From Sphagnum compactum (lineage: Eukaryota > Bryophyta > Sphagnopsida > Sphagnales), in contig OZ234503.1 of the NCBI GenBank assembly GCA_965153455.1, positions 9,987,118-10,051,117 of the forward strand: 64,000 nucleotides of DNA, given 5' to 3'. Below, piece by piece: positions 26,860-38,575 of the stretch. A program made the translations under genes and the position numbers. Position 1 is the stretch's first letter, and every line of letters begins with the position of its first letter. Below the pieces are notes generated by a model. That model did not search any database and was not told the DNA's origin. It saw only the letters and a program-made list of their open reading frames with translations.

Positions 26860-27925
26860 GGTAATCATATGTTGCTAGTAATGAAGTACAAATTTGAAAT
26901 GATCCCTATAATGTCTCTTAGTCTCTCATGAACAATTCCACCAAAGGGTTTTGTTAGTATGTTTGCAAGATGTAACATAGATGGCACACGTCCAATTAAA
27001 AATGTTCCATCCGTAAGTTTCTTTTTCACCAAATGATTGTGCTTTTATGTGTTTGTGCATGCACAAAGTACATGACGTTTTTAGTAAAAATCTGGTCCAA
27101 TTCTAAAGAAGAGGTAGCTACTACATGTCATTTTTTTCTTGATGGAGTAATTGGATCGCCACTTATAGCATATAGGTAAATTTTATGTGGCCCAAGTCAC
27201 CCACCTAGTGTACATCTAATTGACAATCAATGTCCAACTTCCCCTCTTTTCTATAGCAAACACCATAATCAAAAGTTGTCTTGACATGCCAAAAGAGTAC
27301 ATAATTGTATTGAGATGATCTATGGAGCCCACGATTAAGGAGGCTTACCATAAATGCAATATCAAGACATGGTCAAAGTAATTTAGTTTCTTACCTTGCA
27401 TTAATATTGGGTGGCATCAACAATTGGTTTACCCATGTTGGTTCATAGGTGGGTGCCATCAAGTAATGGTGCACTTTTAAGGTTGCAATCATTTAACCAC
27501 AACTCAAGACATTTCATGGCACAACTTTGTTGGGTTAGAAACACTCCACACTTGTACTTGATGAATTCCATGCACCACCATAGAAAGACAAAGGTCCTAG
27601 GAGTGACATTTGGAAACAAAAATTCAATGTCTCCTTGCATTTGTTAATTATGGTAGTGTCATTGCCTACATGATATTAAGTTGTCAACATACACCATAAG
27701 GATTACAAGACATTCACATTTTCTGAGGTAATATAGATTGTAATATTCATAGATCCTATTCATTCCTTTTGATATTAACAATTTGTGAATTTTCTAGTAT
27801 CGGGCTCTCAAAAGACCTATTTAAGACTATCAATAGCCTTTCTAAACTTGAAATTTTGCTACTTGTATCCTAGTGCATGACAAAATGTTCAAGTTGATGA
27901 AATAGTGCTCCATCAAAACGGTCAT
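26860..27925 (-). mobile_element. decayed Ty1/copia retroelement: reverse transcriptase, RNase H and C-terminal end
   Basis: Reading minus from about 27920, conceptual pieces in shifting frames match copia Pol. They are a KFQ-type linker region, VILMVYVDNLIS (27680-27691 is Y-V-D-N, where active elements have Y-V-D-D), MEFIKYKCGVFLTQQS, KCLELWLNDCNLKSAPLLDG, a DIAFMVSLLNRGLH-like stretch, TFDYGVCYRKEGKLDIDC, and the C-terminal LANILTKPFGG with RLRDIIGI. Multiple stops and frameshifts show it is dead. No LTR pair could be assigned. Confidence 0.8.
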
Positions 27926-29130
27926 TTTCATCAAGTGGGAGTCTTGGGAGTCCCAAAACTATCAAGTTATTAATTTCACCACTTTGGGGTTCGTAACTTT
28001 CTCATTTTGCGAATAAATCAAAAACTCTCACAAATTTTTTTGTAGCCTTCATAAAGAATTTTTAAACAACATATCGAACTCCTTAATCAGAATTGATTTG
28101 ACCTCTTACAACGTTGATTAAATTTTTGGAAGTGATTTTGGTCATTTGACTCTGAACCTTCATATGCCCATAATTTTTGTTCTAGATTTTTTTGGAAGAG
28201 TGAAACCACCCACTATATTGTAGTACTATTCAAAGCCTTCCTAACAATTTAAAGAAAGCTCAATTTGGATGAGGTTTGGTCTTGTAAACCTTGATCCAAA
28301 TATTCCAAACACTGTGAGATTTCCAACTCGCAATGTGAAAGTTCAACATGGGAGCTTTAGAAATGCCTCCCTTTCACTCCCACGCACTTCCATTTCATGC
28401 AAGAATGTTTTTACATTTTCTTGCTTTGGCTTCACATCTCAACATCCCCTTTCATGACCCAATCCAAAAGGAACTTTTATATTTTCCTTCATATTAAGGA
28501 TATTTGGTTTTACATCTTAGTGGTTGGTTACTCACCCAAGTTCTAGGGTTGTACATTTTGTGTGTTCTGAAATTCCACATCATCAAACAAAAAACTTAAT
28601 AATGGACCTTCAAAAATCTCATCGTCTATGTTTCAAGATTCCATATCATGCCACCAAACTTTAACAATTGTCTCTAAAAACAAATCATGTCATGTTTTTA
28701 AACTTCCATAATATGCAACCAATAAAAAATTCAGCATTACCCTTGTTTCAAAATTGCATGATTTAAAACCAAAATTTAGCAATTAGCCCTTTTAAATGGT
28801 AGCCATTTCATGATTTTGTTGATTGTTTGATGGCATTGTGGCAAAGTTCATAAATTACGAAGGACTTTCACATATGTTTGTAATCATTTAAACGAGAGAA
28901 TAATGTGATGTTTACCTCTCTATTTCGCTTGTTAAGCTATGCAATGTTTATCAATAACATACACCTCTCATTTTATTTTGAAAACTTGAAATACAATAAT
29001 TTTTGCTCTTCTTTTCAAGAGTGTTTTTTTTTTTTTTTTTTTTGATTTGGGTACACCCTGACCACCTAAACAAGGCATGTAACATAAACAAGTTATGTAG
29101 TATTATGAACAAGACAATAAGATAATGTCT
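27926..29130. other. intergenic DNA, possible non-coding part of a retroelement
   Basis: This lies just upstream, in element orientation, of the minus-strand copia relic. It contains phrases of the style seen in the dispersed repeats at 41.5 and 52.6 kb (gtaactttctcattt, aaatttttgg). A run of about 20 T lies at 29025-29043. No gene is seen. Confidence 0.35.
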
Positions 29131-29477
29131 AGTGTTGGGCAATTACTTGGTTCGGTTGGTTAAACTTGCCAATTTCAATTATAGTTAGTAAAAAACTAGA
29201 AACAAGTTTGATTTATGGAACCGAAATTGAAATTTGGTTTAAAAGTTGATCAAGTTCTAGAATCAAAATTGAAGTTTTCTAAAAAAAATTAAAAAATTGG
29301 GGAAAAATAGGTATGGAACTTAGGGTTAAATGGTAGTTAATTGCTAGTTTCAATTTAAGTTGCCCAAAACCAAAACAAAAACTAGGTTTAAATTCAAAAA
29401 CTAAAACCATATTCATTTTAAATTTGTTTAAATAATTGAAACCGAAGTTCTTCATAAATGTCAATAATTACCCAACA
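29131..29477. repeat. MITE-like element with imperfect inverted ends
   Basis: The left end gtgttgggcaatta (from 29132) is inverted at the right end as taattacccaacat (to 29477), with one or two mismatches. The interior of about 320 bp is AT-rich with repeated aaccgaaattgaaat-like words and no coding frame. Target duplication is not clear. Confidence 0.45.
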
Positions 29478-30289
29478 TTGATATTGTCATCAACACATCT
29501 AACAAACTATTGTGAAGAGAAGGCCCTCCCACACTAATATGTATGATCTTTCAATATTAGAAGCAATAAGGCACTTTGTGTCCCAATGAGGGTGTATAGT
29601 GGCCATGTGTGTTTGTGTTTCTTCCAATATCAAAGCATGGTTGTGTGGCATGAAATAGAAAGGTGACATCTTGGTGTGAGGATGTTATAACCTTGCTCAT
29701 TTTTTTACAATAGATAATCACCAAGATTGGTGTGAGGATGACAAATTATGGTGACTATCTAATGTGAAAAATGAACAAGATTATTATGTTTGGAACTTCA
29801 AGCTCAAAAACATCATAACATTTGAAAGTGCAATGAAATGGTGTAGGCAAGTGGTGGTACACAACTTTCAATTCTCAATGATCTATGGTTGGAAAATACA
29901 TGCACAAAGAAAGTCATGTCTAATTGTAAAACAAAATTGAAAGGAAGAAACTTTAAAAAGGACGTATCGATGGTGAGAATCAACGTTTTTTTTTTTTTTT
30001 TCAAATTCATCAAGTAGGTGCACTGGCTAGGATCCTTAGCATTAATTAGCAGTAAATGGCGACTGTCTTGGTGGACTAGTAGGTCTTTTTTGGAATCCTG
30101 CCTAGTTATGTCGACCTACAAGAACACATTGTCTAAGTTTGGCGACTTCTAAGTTTTTTGGGTCAAAGTATGGCGATATGTTTTTAAATTTTCAAAAATC
30201 CCTTTGTTGGATTGTCATCCCTTTTTTGTGTCGCCAGGTTGTGAAAATTCGCCAAAAAAACTCTAGTGAGGATGAACATGTAATGGCCT
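29478..30289. other. intergenic DNA
   Basis: No gene is recognised. A poly-T run (29983-30001) and repeated phrases about an accaagattggtgtgaggatga word (29668-29740) are visible. Confidence 0.5.
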
Positions 30290-31290
30290 TTCATTCAACC
30301 AATTGCAAATGAGAATGCAATCATAGAAGACACGAGAGGAATTTGAATGGAAATGGTGGAGATGAATCAATCCATGTAACCAATGTGAGGAGTATAGACA
30401 CTTCATCAGTACTTGCAATGAATTCCAAAGTGAAATCGCACACCACATGAAAGAAATAGAGGGGTAAGGGAAAACCAATGTGCATATAATTGAATTGTTT
30501 GATAGAAATGAGATTATACACAGGGGACACATGGCCAAAAAAAACAAAAAACATTGCACAACTATTTTTAATGTAACCATGCACAATCAAAAATAAGATT
30601 AAGGCCAATATTAGTTGTAAGATTTTGAGGCCACACATCATGTCACCAAAAACAATAGTCTTTTTGAATTAGATGAATTCCCTTGTGCAAATTGGGAATG
30701 TGACTATTGGGGCTAAACTCATAGCATTCAAGATACTATAACAATTAGATTCCCCAAGCTTCATGGAAGATCAAAATAAATCAAAAGATATTATGTGTTA
30801 GATATCATTAAGAATTTGGTGTGAGTTAGAGTTAGCAATGGAAAATAAAGGAATAATTATAGTGTTTTGACAATGATCTTCATTCAAGTAAAATTTCCAA
30901 GTAGTTGCACAAAGAAAAAGAATTGGGAAATTATGTGGCATGTACTTTGAATGGATTCTCAAACTCAAAACGAATCATTCATAGTTTGTTCAATTGATAT
31001 AAGTGGCATGATAGAAGAAGCATTTGTGGCACAGTTGTTTAGCTCATCTCAACATGAAAAACTTACATTATGTGCTATAATATAAGAAATTGTTGAAAAA
31101 ATGCAAACATTGCTCTCCATCATAAGATTAGTATATTTAGGGCGATAAGAAGCCAAATAACATAAAGGAGAAAATACAACATGCAAGTGACCATCAATTA
31201 AGAACAATGTTGTAACTTGTGCATTTTGACCTACGTGGTCCAATCCTAGCATTTGGCCTTTGGGGGGATTGGAAAGTGTCTAGATAAGCA
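30290..31290 (+). mobile_element. decayed Ty1/copia retroelement: gag zinc knuckle, pre-integrase and integrase start
   Basis: At about 30374-30430 the frame reads P-C-N-Q-C-E-E-Y-R-H-F-I-S-T-C, a perfect C-x2-C-x4-H-x4-C gag knuckle. Downstream at 31026-31075 it reads LWHSCLAHLNMKNL, the copia pre-integrase signature, then KCKHCS, and near 31225 a DLRGPILAFGLWGDW stretch like the start of the copia integrase core. Stops and frame changes interrupt all parts. It probably belongs with the RT relic at 33.6 kb on the same strand. Confidence 0.72.
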
Positions 31291-33575
31291 TTGTGTTACA
31301 TGATAAGACAATTAGGGAGAGGTTGGTGTGTCGCCTGAACTTGGATAAGGTAAGGTTAATTTTATCTTGTCTTTTGAATTGGACAAAATGTAAACACAAG
31401 ATGTGAGGAGAAACACAAGATAATGAGGAAAGGGACAATTCCTTGGATATTGTTTTATGCTAGGCTAGGGGGTAGGTCATGCTTTCTTCATCAAACAAAC
31501 TTTAACTAAAGCTTTTCAAGGCATTGTTGGTTGTTGTCACTCATGAGTAGGAGATATTTAGGGTAAAATTTGATGGTGCAGATTCATGGAAGAGGTTGGG
31601 GCATCATGAGCACAAATGCTAAACATAAGGAGATGGTGGTTACTCGTGAAAAGATGGTTATAGGCTAAATTATAAATAATATTTATGAATTGAGTTTTGA
31701 GGGCATCATGAGCAAGGAATTTGAAGTTGGTAGTTGGATGTTTCATGAGCGAGGAGGCAAACTTGAGGCAAGAATGGAGGAGGATGGGAGAAGAGGATAT
31801 TAGTTTGGTGGTTATTTAGGAAGAGTGAGTTGTTAGGGGATAAGAGGAATTACAAAGGGGGGAAGGGCCAAGATGGCCCACTCTATCTTGTGATTTTTTG
31901 TTTTTTGTTTTATTCTTTAAGCACTTGAGGTTGTTTGTGAAAGCTTAACAAGGCATATGGAATTTGACCCTTCAAGATTTATGGTGTAGCTTGTTTCACT
32001 TAAAGGATGACGTAGACCTTTGAGGGAGTGAAGATGCGATTGAAATCATAAATATAGACAAGTAAGAGATGAGCTTAAGAAATAGAGAGAATTGAAAACC
32101 ATGGTCAGTGCAACCACATAAGAAAACCCCTCCACCCAAACTCATCCCACTTATTCTTGGTGCATTCATAGTCAAAGGAACCATTGAAAAAGGGGGTGGA
32201 CATTGCTTAAAATTATAATTTTATATTTTTGAAAAATCACAAAGGGATAGTCCATTTTTTTAAAAATAGATTCCATTACTTGCAAATTTTTAATGCTCAA
32301 AATTTGATGCAAATTGATGATGTTTTTAAAATGATAAATTATTTTTCATGCATTCGTTTTTCTTATCAAATGTGCACCATTTTTTTCAAAATTGAAGAGG
32401 ATCACAATATTGATGATTAAAAGAACAAAAGAGTTGAAATTGGTTGTATTCATTTTCATAACACATTTGAATGCCTTTGGTTCAAACATGCTTTTGGGTT
32501 TGACAATCATGAACTTTGAGGATGCGTTGTTAATAAAAGTTACACATTTTTTATATGACAAAAAACATGGATGCATAATATACGTCATGTACAATAAAAG
32601 TGTATTAATAAAATGTTTAAATCTAACATAGTTGTAAACTAGGTGTGAAAATTGCAAAATTTGGGAAACCAATATGTGAATGCCACATATCACATGCAAT
32701 CCTTGGAAAAATGACTTTTACCTTGGTGTGTCTAACTCCTTTTATTGTGTTTGCACCCTCTTGGGGCTTAATTTTGGTGGTTGTTGGGGTTTGGTGTGGG
32801 CTTAAGGGGGGGTGTGGGAGGGATGGGGGGGGCACCAAGCCCATGAATAAGATTGTTACCTTACCAATAGGAGGGACAACATGTGTCTTAGGGTGGAGGC
32901 CATCAATATGTTGAACTTCTTGCTAACCAATCTCCTACAAAGACTATTTTTGGATCCATCCTAGCAAGAGCTTTATATAGGCTATGTAAAGCCAAATTGA
33001 ACAATATCAAGTTTTTTAGGCGTGTTGTCTATGCTCACATGAACAATATCTACAAAAACAAATTGAAGTCAAAGTCTAAAACATGTGTGTTTGTTTGATA
33101 TGATAAAAGAAAATAAAACTTACAAATTATATTGTCCTCAACTAGTAAAGGTGTAAATTAATCGCAATGTTGTTTGATGAACAACAATTCTACTACTTTT
33201 GAGATATTTAAATCTCAAGCCAAGAACAAGTTGGCCATGAGAGATGTCATTATTGATGACAATGGTCCCAATCTTAATCCCATCCTCAACACCATAACCT
33301 TTTGAATAACCTCAAAACAACTTAAAATCTTTGTGCATGAAAGGAAAGAGCCTAGAGGAAATATTTACATACTATCTCCATCATATCCAATTAATAAATG
33401 ACAATCCCAAGGAACATTTTAGTCCACATCACTCTTGCTCACTATTGCAAGAATGACCCAAGTGGTTACAACTTACTCTAATGCCCAAGTGCAAGACTAT
33501 GTCTAACAAGCCAAATGTGTGAAACATGCTTAAACCAATTTTCTCCAAAGAAATAACATCATATCAACATTATAT
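31291..33575 (+). other. mostly unrecognisable DNA between two copia pieces
   Basis: No clear domain is seen, but the position between the integrase start and the RT start on the same strand suggests rotted integrase sequence with later insertions. A short open frame at 32645-32914 contains a run of G-rich sequence (ggggggtgtggg) and resembles no family. Confidence 0.3.
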
Positions 33576-33890
33576 TATAGTCAAGGAACAAGAAATGACC
33601 TCCATAGTTGAAAATCATATGCACAAAATTTGATGGATTTACCTTTTAGTGTCAAACCCATTTCTACCAAATGGGTTTTCAATATTTAAGGTACAGATGG
33701 AAAAGTAGACAAATTAAAGGCAAGTCCCATAACTCAAGGCCATGCATAAGTAGGTTGATTTTGAAGAGATTTCTACTCTTATCATGAAGTGGAGCACAAT
33801 ATGCACTCTTGTGGCCTTATTAACAAAGTTGGATCGGAAGGTCTTACCCATGGATGCAAGGACTACTTTTCCCAACAATAATATGAAAAA
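33576..33890 (+). mobile_element. decayed copia reverse-transcriptase N-terminal part
   Basis: Pieces in shifting frames read EMTSIVENHMHK, LMDLPFSVKPISTKWVF, TDGKVDKLKASPITQGHA and STICTLVALLTKLDRKV, then LPMDARTTFPNNN. These follow the copia order (E-N-H-T-W, K-W-V-F-K, K-A-R-L-V, P-V-A-R-x-x-T-I-R, D-V-K-T-A-F-L-N-G). The match stops abruptly near 33890, where a segment of the dispersed repeat family begins. Confidence 0.78.
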
Positions 33891-34085
33891 TAAAAGTTAC
33901 AAACTATGTTATAGGGAGGAGAGTGATGACTCTTCCCAAAGATGGGTCATGGGGAGCTTTGTGAATTCATGGCTTGTTTGTGCAACATTTTGACTCCATG
34001 CACCAATTTGGTTCCCAATGCACTAATCACTCTATTTGCTTGGTTTGTGCATTTTGATGTGCATGTGAGCTCAACTTGAAGAATT
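33891..34085 (+). repeat. partial copy of a dispersed non-coding repeat family (3' part)
   Basis: Shares an ordered set of words with 41755-41910 and 53240-53400: a ctatgttatagggagga-type start, gtgatgactcttcccaaag, ggtcatggggagctttgtgaa, tgcaccaatttggttc. It abuts the truncated copia RT. Confidence 0.6.
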
Positions 34086-35179
34086 GTTAGTCTTATCCCA
34101 AAGGTAGGTCTCACACAACCCTTCTATCCCAATGCTTAGAGCTAGGAAACATGTTCAATGTTTATAAATCTATTGCAACACACTACATCGTAAAGTTTAC
34201 TGCAATATTTTGTGACAAGCCTTTGGCAGCACATCACAAAATGATGGGACTTGTAAAAATCATTGTTAAGTTTTAGTTACATGTTTATGCAATTTCGGAA
34301 CACACATGATGAGAGAATTAGAGATGATTGCTGAACTTCAATTGCGGGGTATAGAGTTTCAAAACACACAAGAAAAGACTTTTGGAAATAATGTTAACAA
34401 GATAGTTGTCATCTTTGCCATAAAAGATGACCATAAAGGTCTTCTTGTGATAGTGGGAATAAGGTTGAAGATTATAGGTTAATTATGTAAACTTGTGAAT
34501 GGTTGCCATTCATCTTTCGAGGTCATAAGAAATTAGTCAGATAGGAATTGTGACACAAGAAGTGATAACAAGAAACCACCCACAAGGGAAAAAAACTTAC
34601 AGAAAACAACCCCATTTTGAATGCAAGAGATCCACTCAAATCATGTGCACATACAGTGGCCAAATCACAGCCATGATTAACACAATTTTCACACGAAGTT
34701 CAAACTGATACCCATTTAAACTGATACCCATTTATTGAGAAAAGTAGAATGGAAAGTGTGGAGTGTGACAGATTGCACATTCAGCAATATTCAGCAATTG
34801 GTTAACAATTAATTTTACAGTGTGATATTTAAGCTCAATGCAATGCTCCTTCCCATGAAATGGCATGTTCGTCAACTTTAACCCCACATGTCCATTCTAC
34901 AGACTTAAGATTCTCGAGCAGTGTTTGATCTTGAGAAAACCCGCATCAGAAAGCAGAAGCTTATTCAAAGGTGCAAATTCCCCAAATTCACAGTTCTCTG
35001 AGATGAGCTTCTTTGGATTCCATACATGCAGCCCTGGGCCAAGCTCAAGCTACCATCTCAAATTTGTGGTCTACAAGCAAGCTCTCTCCTCTTGGTACAC
35101 TCTCAAGCAAACAAACCACAACCCACAATGGTCAAAAGGAGCTCAGTTTCACTCTGAAATAAAAATAAATTTTTTAAAG
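34086..35179. other. intergenic DNA and 3' flank of the BOP gene
   Basis: No separate gene. Small direct duplications are visible: actgatacccattta twice at 34706-34735, and attcagcaat twice near 34781-34800. The last few hundred bases may be 3' UTR of the longer BOP transcript. Confidence 0.45.
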
Positions 35180-38100
35180 CTAACGTTCTTGGAAAAAGAG
35201 CTGCCAACCCGAATTGACCTCCTCGTCTGCAAAATTTGTAGTTGTAGCATTCTTGAGATTTTCTGCAGCTTCATTTGTAATATCCTTCAGCACTACCTCC
35301 CGTAACATTGTTAAGTCTTTTAGGTCAGAATAGGGACCCGGTGGTGTGTTGCTTGAGCGTCCCTCCAGTCTGCAATTTTGCTCCACTGTGAAGCTGTAAT
35401 TTGGGCTGCTAGAATCAGTTTTCTGCCATTGTTGTTCTTCCAGACCACCACCCCATGCTAATGAGCTTTGTTGTACGAATCCTGAAATTGAGTCACTTGT
35501 CTCCCTTCGCTCCAAATCATTCCCATGCCCTGAACCCATTGTGAAGTAAGGGAGCATGTGTTAAAATCCATGCACAACCCATTAACCAATTTCTTTGTTC
35601 CTGTTTTTCAATCTGTTTTTCAAACCAAATACTGAGATCGACAGATTTTTGCAGAGATTTTTTTTTAAGTTCAGAAAAGAAGCAGAAAAATTGTTTGTGT
35701 ACATAGCAGACTTCATTGAATCCAATTTCAAACCCCATGTTAGTTGAATGGAAACTTAACCATGAAAAGGTTCAACTATAGTCAGGCTCATTACCACCAA
35801 ACTTCCCACACTGCATACAACCAACAGAGAAATAGCCATCACAGTTGCGCAGTTGTGACATTTGACTTACTATGCACCTCCGATACTAACCTACACGGAT
35901 ACCCATTACATCCTCTTCCTCATAAAACAGGAGTCACAAATAAGCCTAAACAGATCAGTCTCATTTCCACCATAGTACTAGCATGCTACAATTTGTTTCT
36001 GAATTTAAGTGTGGTTTAGTAATTGCTTTGCAACCTAGACAGTTACATCAATAGAAGTAAAAATAAACAAAAATTTGGATACATGTTCTGGACAAGAGAC
36101 TCTGATTCAATTGAGGTTTCAAAAACAACAAGAAGCAAACAAACAAACATTGTTTATGTACCTTTCTTCTTCCAAAATCTTGCAAAATCACAAGAAAAGT
36201 TGGCGCTTTAAGGACATTTGGAGCCCTTCATTTTATGCTCGTCTAATAATGCCCTGGACTGAAGGCTACATGTAGAAAAAAAAAGAAAAGAAAAAAAGCA
36301 GCGTTTTTTAGGCATTTTCACAACTTTTTGAATACCTTTTTTGGCTCACCTATTAAAAAATATCAAAAAAAAAGAAAAAAAAAAAAGAACAAAAGTCATA
36401 GAACACTCAAGAAATCATCACTCTGAGACATCCATCGCAGCTCACCGTTTCCTTGAGAAATAGTTGAATAGAAGTCATTATTGCCTAGTTGAGCTCCATG
36501 AGTCAAGGGGTTGATCACTGCTCTTGGCATGGACGCAAAGTTATTACTCTCTTCTGGGAGCAATAGTAATGGACTACTACTCCTTGCATGCTCTGTGAGT
36601 ATTGTCGATACTGAGCTCCTCCCATTCTCACCAAGTTTCAAGGGACCACCAGCATGCACTGCAATTGCTGCTCCTGCCCTTTCCAACAGTTCAAGACAAA
36701 GGCGAAGCCGGTGATGATCTCCTTTGATGCTTGGGTTATATAGTACCCCTGCAGCAAGTGCATCTGCTGCCACAGCTTGAACAATATCGATTGCAGTCCT
36801 GCCATTTGCAGTTTGAATGCGGGGATCCGCTTGATGGTCCAACAACATGGCGATCATTTCTGGATCACCAACTTCCGCCACCATGTGCAGTGGCGTACGC
36901 CCATCAGGTCCCCGTAAGTTCACATTTGCAGCTCCCAGATCCAGCAAGGTCTTGACCACTTTCCTGTTGCACATTTGCATCAGTTGTTGAGTGAACCAGC
37001 CACCCATGAACCGGATCATGAAGCTCCCACAAAATCCACAGTTTTTTCTATTTTGCAATGAGCTTGGAGAATTGATTAGTACTGGCATGTAGAGGTACTG
37101 AGAGTAGCAGTGGTATTGAAGGGAAAAGGGAAAGAAGCAAGCTAGCTAGCTGCCAGGTGTCATCCTCCTCACCTACTGCAGTTGCTGACAGCGTAGTGAA
37201 GAGCTAGTGCCTTATCAAGGTTGAGTCCTTCTCCCATCACCATCATGTTCACAAGCTCAACATCTGACGAATCGAGTGCTTTTTGCATGCGTCGGGTCCT
37301 TTGATTCATCAAAGCAGAGTTGGATATAGAAGAGCCATTGTATCCATACCCTGTCTTTTGTCGGATTGACTCAATTTCCACCACCATCTCTGCGGGAAGA
37401 TGCTTCTGCAAGATATCTGAAGGTAGACCTGACTTTGCTACCAGCTTGGAGCACACATTCCACAAGTGTGGTTCCTCTTGCTTCTGAGCTGCAACCAGAA
37501 TGTGCATCACATCCTCAATCGATGCTTTCTCCGCCATTGCTGCCAAATGCTTCTGCAACAGAAAGAAAGAAAGAAACAGCCAACAGCCAAATTTGGAGTT
37601 TTCAAACTGTAGGAGGAACACACACACACACACACAAACAAACAAAGAAGACCAACAAAACAAAACATCTACCTTCAAGAGCTTGGCAGTGTGTGTGTTT
37701 GTGTGTGAGGTTGGATGCTCTCAAGCAGAGACAGAGGAGAGATGCAGACAGAAGCTGCAAAATCTCAAGCTCAAGCAGCTGACAGAGGTGTCACAAGACA
37801 GAGGATTGCAAGATGTCAAGCTCAAGAAGCAGCAGAGGAGATGCCACAAGACAGAGGTTTGCAAGATCTCAAGCTCTAGCAGAAGACAGAGGAGATGTCG
37901 ACAGAGGTTTGCAACATGTCAAGCTCAAGAAACAGAGACAGAGGAGATGTTGACAGAGGTTTGCAAGATGTCAAGCTCAAGCAGCAGACAGAGGAGATGT
38001 TGCAAGACAGAGGTTTGCAACATCTCAAAAGCAATAAGAAGAAGAAGAAGCATAAGAAAAAGAAGGATCACCTGTGTGAGAGTAGAGAGTTGATCAACTC

Positions 38101-38575
38101 CAAAGAAGTGTGCAGCATTCAGAGTTTCGAGAGCGAATTCGACAGCCGAACTGCAATGGGTATGCCAGCAACTCTTCTCCTTACAAGCTCTGGAGAGATT
38201 CTGGGGTGAGAAACAAAGATTGCCAGTGTACAGAAATTGCAACAAGAGCATGAACACATCATGACCTACAATACCCACTGGAATGACTTGTGATGCTACT
38301 GTTGCAGCTGCTGCTACTGCTGCTCCACGAGGAGGTTGAGGTTGTTGTTGTTGAGTAGTGCTCCCAACAACAGCAGGAGCACCATCAAGCATGTGTGCAT
38401 CTCCACAGAAGATCATCCTGAAAAAAGGACTGCGAGCTGCCAACACACATTTGTGTGCGTACACATGCCGTCCTTCCACTTCAAAGCTCACATCACTGAA
38501 CGATTGTCCATTCAACAACAAGCTCAAGAAATCTTGAGACAAAGACTTGAGTGGCTGTTCTTCCAGTCTATTCAT
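35180..38575 (-). CDS. BOP: BLADE-ON-PETIOLE (NPR family) BTB/POZ-ankyrin transcription co-regulator
   Basis: Exons: 38575-38072, 37552-37173, 36963-36446 and 35529-35180 (583 residues). If exon 3 instead reads through to TGA at 36398-36396, the product is 483 residues. Residues about 10-168 form the BTB domain (FSDVSFEVEGRHVYAHKCVL). It contains the family zinc-binding motif with C131, C136, H138 and C141 (CWHTHC) and a Gln/Ala-rich insert at 74-94. KASIEDVMHIL follows, then DSSDVELVNMMVMGEGLNLD and ankyrin repeats (LALHYAV, GRTPLHMVAEVGDPEM, LLDHQADP). BOP proteins lack a DNA-binding domain and act with TGA bZIP factors in the nucleus to set organ boundaries. The start at 38575 fits the family; an in-frame ATG at 38785 would add a Lys-rich, atypical 70 residues. 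The family call is firm; the C-terminus is uncertain. Confidence 0.93.
35530..36445 (-). other. alternative last intron of the BOP gene, containing the stop of the short form
   Basis: The donor AAACG|gtgagc at 36446/36445 and the acceptor ggttcag|GGCATG at 35530/35529 join phase 1 to phase 1. The short-form stop codon (36398-36396) lies inside this 916-bp interval, which also carries long A/T runs at 36280-36390. Confidence 0.6.
37765..38035. repeat. minisatellite in BOP intron 1, six copies, about 52 bp
   Basis: The word tcaagctc (tcaaaagc in the last) starts at 37765, 37816, 37869, 37919, 37971 and 38025. Between them are variants of agcagacagaggagatgt and acagaggtttgcaa. The tract sits close to the exon 1 donor (38072). 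Copies differ by short indels. Confidence 0.85.

Noticed and set aside
30263-30641. Minus-strand open frames of about 106 codons
   Set aside because: The plus strand here carries the copia gag zinc knuckle, so these are antisense shadows.
34865-35305. Plus-strand 146-codon open frame
   Set aside because: It overlaps the BOP 3' exon on the other strand and shows no family resemblance.
37500-38209. Plus-strand open frames of about 100-200 codons opposite BOP exons 1-2 and intron 1
   Set aside because: They are shadows of the minus-strand BOP gene and its minisatellite; the minus frames match BOP exactly.
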